DNA of 64,000 nt from Mycolicibacterium chubuense (GTDB lineage Bacteria; Actinomycetota; Actinomycetes; Mycobacteriales; Mycobacteriaceae), in the NCBI RefSeq assembly GCF_001044255.1, contig NZ_JYNX01000038.1:42933-106932 (forward strand), in the 5' to 3' direction. The position numbers and the translations under genes were made by a program. Numbering within the stretch: the stretch's first letter is position 1; each line of letters starts with the position of its first letter. Shown here one piece after another: positions 61,640-64,000 of this stretch. The notes beneath the pieces were generated by a model. That model searched no databases and was not told where the DNA came from. It saw nothing but the letters and a program-made list of their open reading frames with translations.

Positions 61640-62835
61640 CGCACGTCGCCGTCGCCGTCAGCGTCGACGGGTTGCGGGCGCGCGGTACGGCGCAGGGCGC
61701 GGGAGGACCGCGACGACGCCCGCGCCGCGACTCCGCAGCCCGGGCAGAACGCCATGTCGGGCACCACGTGGCCGCAGTTCTGGCAGAGCACGGGTTCGTC
61801 GGCGGCGATCTCGTCGTGCGCCTCGTGCAGCAGCGCCAGGTGCAGGCTGACCCGCAGCAGCAACACGGCCACCGCCGCGACGGCCGTGTACAGCGCCAGC
61901 ATCAGCCACTGGTGCGAGCGGGAGACGTCGACCAGCCCCAGCGCGATGCTCAGCAGCAGTATCGCCACCGCGAAGAACACCAGGATCGCGCGGGCGAGAA
62001 CGGGGCGCTGATGCTTCTTGCTCTCCGGGCGCACGAACCACAGTGCGGCGCCGATCAGTCCACCCGTCGCGGCGGAGGTCAACGGCACCGCGACGCCGCG
62101 GATGCCCGCTTCGACGACGTAGAAGCTCAGCGGCGCGGTGGCGACGAGCCCGGTGTCGAGCTGGGGCACCAGCCTGGTCATCATCGCCGCCGCGGTGAAC
62201 ATCAGCGCACCCAGCGCACCGATCATGAAGCCTTCCAAGGACTCCCGAGAGGGCGGCCCGATCAGGCGGATGACGACGACGGGAGCGAGCATGAGCACCG
62301 CGCCGGCCAACGGGATCGCGATGCCCTCCAGCAGCATCTGCTGGGTGGTCATCCCGACGCCGAGCGCGAACCCGGAGGACCGGTCGAACGCGGCACCAGT
62401 GAACAGCGCGAAACCGACACCGAGACCGATGCCCAACACCGCGGTCAGCGCCAGCACGCGGGGCGGCAGGTCACGGAACGCGTCGGCCTCGCGCAGATAG
62501 ATCAGGAACAGGGTGGGCAGACCGAGGACACCGACGGCGATCAGCGCCGCCGGCATGCGCAGCAGCGCGAAGGCCACCAGCGACACCAGCATGGCGCCCA
62601 GGGCCACCCGGAACGCGCCGCGATGCGTCAGTTGCGGGAACAGCGAGCTGACCAGTGACGGCGACAGCACGCTTTCACCCGGCGCGGCACCGAAGTTGCG
62701 GATCCGCAACCAGTCCGGGCCCTCGAACTTGCGCGGAGTCAGATGGCATCCGCACAGACCGCAGAACGTGCCCGCGGGAACGTCGACGCGGCAGATCCGG
62801 CACTCGGTGGTGGGCGGTTGTTCGTCGTCGCTCAT
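61636..62835 (-). CDS. Polytopic membrane protein with zinc ribbons at both ends
   Basis: The 399-residue protein has an N-terminal zinc ribbon (CRIC near 12-15 and CGLC near 25-28), about eight hydrophobic helices between residues 75 and 345, and a second zinc ribbon near the C-terminus (CQNC and CPGC). Both ribbons should be cytoplasmic. The hydrophobic middle resembles PrsW-like or other polytopic membrane families only loosely, and no catalytic residues are identifiable. It is coupled to the sedolisin gene upstream (ATGA) and the anchored protein downstream (TTGA). Its function is unknown. Confidence 0.72.
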   Translation of the reverse strand: MSDDEQPPTTECRICRVDVPAGTFCGLCGCHLTPRKFEGPDWLRIRNFGAAPGESVLSPSLVSSLFPQLTHRGAFRVALGAMLVSLVAFALLRMPAALIAVGVLGLPTLFLIYLREADAFRDLPPRVLALTAVLGIGLGVGFALFTGAAFDRSSGFALGVGMTTQQMLLEGIAIPLAGAVLMLAPVVVIRLIGPPSRESLEGFMIGALGALMFTAAAMMTRLVPQLDTGLVATAPLSFYVVEAGIRGVAVPLTSAATGGLIGAALWFVRPESKKHQRPVLARAILVFFAVAILLLSIALGLVDVSRSHQWLMLALYTAVAAVAVLLLRVSLHLALLHEAHDEIAADEPVLCQNCGHVVPDMAFCPGCGVAARASSRSSRALRRTARPQPVDADGDGDVR

Positions 62836-64000
62836 GAGGTCTCCCGTTGCAGATCCGCGACGTCGCGGACCAGGTTACCGACCCTGGGGGTGCCCAGACC
62901 GGTGACGAGGTCGTAGCCCGGCGCGGCATTGTCGACGGCGTTGCCGCCCAGGGTCACATCGCGAAACGCCGGCAGGCGTGCGCCCGCGGCGATGCGATAG
63001 AGCAGCGGGTTCAGGTCGCCCAGACGTCGGCCCCCGGTGGACAGCAGGTAGTCGTTCATGACCGCGGCGAAGCCGGCCCAGATCGGGGCGGCCTGCGACG
63101 TGCCGCCGCCGATGGTCGGCTGGCCGTCGAGGATGAAGCTGACGCCGGTGAACGGATCGGCGACCGCGGCCACATCGGGGGTCAAGCGCCGCCCGGTGTT
63201 GCGGTCCGCGGCGACGTTGCCGGCCGCGGCGCCCTGCCACCCGGGCAGATCGAACAGCTCCGACACTCCCCCGCTGGTGCCCAGCGAGAGCGGGATGTCA
63301 TACCACGTCTGCTCACCGAGCCAGCCGCCACGGGCGTCGGTCGACAGGGTCGTTCCGCCCACGTTGACCATTTCGGGAAGTGAGGCAACCGAATTGAGTC
63401 CTACGTTGTCGGCCGCCGGTGCGGACGACCAGTCGTCGCCGCTCTTGCATTCCAGTCCGGCGAGGTCGCCGTTGGCCATGAACGCCGTGGTGCCACGGGT
63501 GGAGGCCGCCGTCAACGCCGACCGCGCGGGCGCGAGATCCGTTGCGGTGAGCAGCTTGTCGCAACCCCAGCTGATCGAGAAGCTCCACACCGCGCCGGGG
63601 AACTGCCGGTCGACGTCCTCCATCATCTGGCCGATCTTGACGTAGGCGCCGTCACCCTCGACCGTCGGGCGCGCGTTGACCACCACCTTCTGCGCATCGG
63701 GCGCGATGGCGTGCACGATCGACAGGTCCATCGTCGTCTCCGCGCTCGATGGACCGGGCGATCCGCCGATCACCGTCGGAGTGAACCGCGGCAACGCGTA
63801 TCGGGTCGCGAACGCGTCGAGGTCGGCCTGATCGAAGCCGCCGAACGCGAAGATCGCGATCGTCTGCCCCTCGCCGGTGTACCCGTCGCCGAACAGTCCG
63901 TCGGCCTCATAGGTGGTGCGCAACGCGGCGGGCGTCAGCCCGAATTCGGGGACGTCGAGCGGCAACTGCCGCGGCTGCGAGGTGCGGTAGGGCGTGTAGC
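62832..64000 (-). CDS. Sedolisin-family (S53) serine peptidase, 5' end outside the window
   Basis: The frame is open from the window edge to the stop at 62832 and gives 389 residues. The S53 catalytic set is visible: a Glu-Asp pair in SAETTMDLSIV, an Asp in MANGDLAG for the oxyanion hole and the serine in GGGTSQAAP. The C-terminal calcium-loop segment GYDLVTGLGTP is also present. The pro-region and any signal peptide lie beyond the edge. Sedolisins are secreted, acid-active endopeptidases. The stop overlaps the membrane-protein start as ATGA. Confidence 0.9.
   Translation of the reverse strand, partial: YTPYRTSQPRQLPLDVPEFGLTPAALRTTYEADGLFGDGYTGEGQTIAIFAFGGFDQADLDAFATRYALPRFTPTVIGGSPGPSSAETTMDLSIVHAIAPDAQKVVVNARPTVEGDGAYVKIGQMMEDVDRQFPGAVWSFSISWGCDKLLTATDLAPARSALTAASTRGTTAFMANGDLAGLECKSGDDWSSAPAADNVGLNSVASLPEMVNVGGTTLSTDARGGWLGEQTWYDIPLSLGTSGGVSELFDLPGWQGAAAGNVAADRNTGRRLTPDVAAVADPFTGVSFILDGQPTIGGGTSQAAPIWAGFAAVMNDYLLSTGGRRLGDLNPLLYRIAAGARLPAFRDVTLGGNAVDNAAPGYDLVTGLGTPRVGNLVRDVADLQRETS

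Overview
This GC-rich window is a chromosomal segment of a Mycobacterium, most likely a rapid-growing environmental species (Mycolicibacterium type). The strongest evidence is the intact FAS-II operon fabD-acpM-kasA-kasB-accD6 preceded by the PucR-type regulator mabR. Further evidence is a mycothiol-dependent dehydrogenase (mscR), an AhpE peroxiredoxin, a PtkA/PtpA pair and several families common in mycobacteria (DUF222 HNH proteins, a DUF3145-like protein, DUF732-like and DUF3052-like proteins). From memory, the order from 2.5 to 33.5 kb follows M. tuberculosis Rv2228c to Rv2260. The window lacks Rv2231c, Rv2248 and Rv2253-Rv2255 and has extra genes, including an amidohydrolase and a LuxR/dioxygenase pair. 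I see no phage, insertion sequence, CRISPR array, rRNA or replication origin.

Layout. 0-2.5 kb: the start of a DUF222 protein, then a thioredoxin-reductase-like enzyme and a methyltransferase, divergent from an XRE-cupin regulator. 2.5-12.3 kb: an rnhC/zinc-ribbon/NIF3 operon, ptkA-ptpA-SURF1, cobD, an amidohydrolase, DoxX, tRNA-Val, ahpE with a DUF3052 protein, and a lipoprotein. 12.4-22 kb: aceE, mabR and the FAS-II operon, which together supply acetyl-CoA and extend meromycolate chains. 22-28 kb: glpD with its TetR regulator, divergent from a flavin oxidase and a lipid kinase, then a DUF3145-like protein and a beta-lactamase-fold protein. 28-33.5 kb: a methyltransferase, a LuxR regulator, an extradiol dioxygenase, mscR and a metallo-beta-lactamase-fold hydrolase, probably for formaldehyde and nitrosothiol detoxification.

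The accessory half (33.5-64 kb) holds a SABATH-like methyltransferase, a secreted protein/DUF4185/DapB-like operon, and a complete oligopeptide ABC importer with fused ATPases. It continues with an SDR/TetR pair, a P450, a second DUF222 protein, a small Rmf-like protein, and a Rieske oxygenase with a DapB-like partner divergent from a TetR. Next come AzlCD, an alpha/beta hydrolase, an M4 metallopeptidase, an aldo-keto reductase, a PhoD-like phosphatase and a POT peptide transporter. It ends in a translationally coupled operon of a sedolisin peptidase, a double zinc-ribbon membrane protein and a membrane-anchored protein.

Gene packing is extreme. Operon joints usually overlap as ATGA or GTGA, and 8 of 13 convergent pairs overlap at their 3' ends. 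Many unlinked genes carry a TANNNT -10 box 6-8 bases before the start codon, the signature of leaderless mRNA. I do not see one clear, self-contained, undescribed system. The best candidates are the sedolisin/zinc-ribbon operon at the right edge, the disulfide-reductase/methyltransferase/XRE module at the left edge, and the Rieske/DapB-like/TetR cluster. Gene functions are inferred from motifs and order; no database search was possible.
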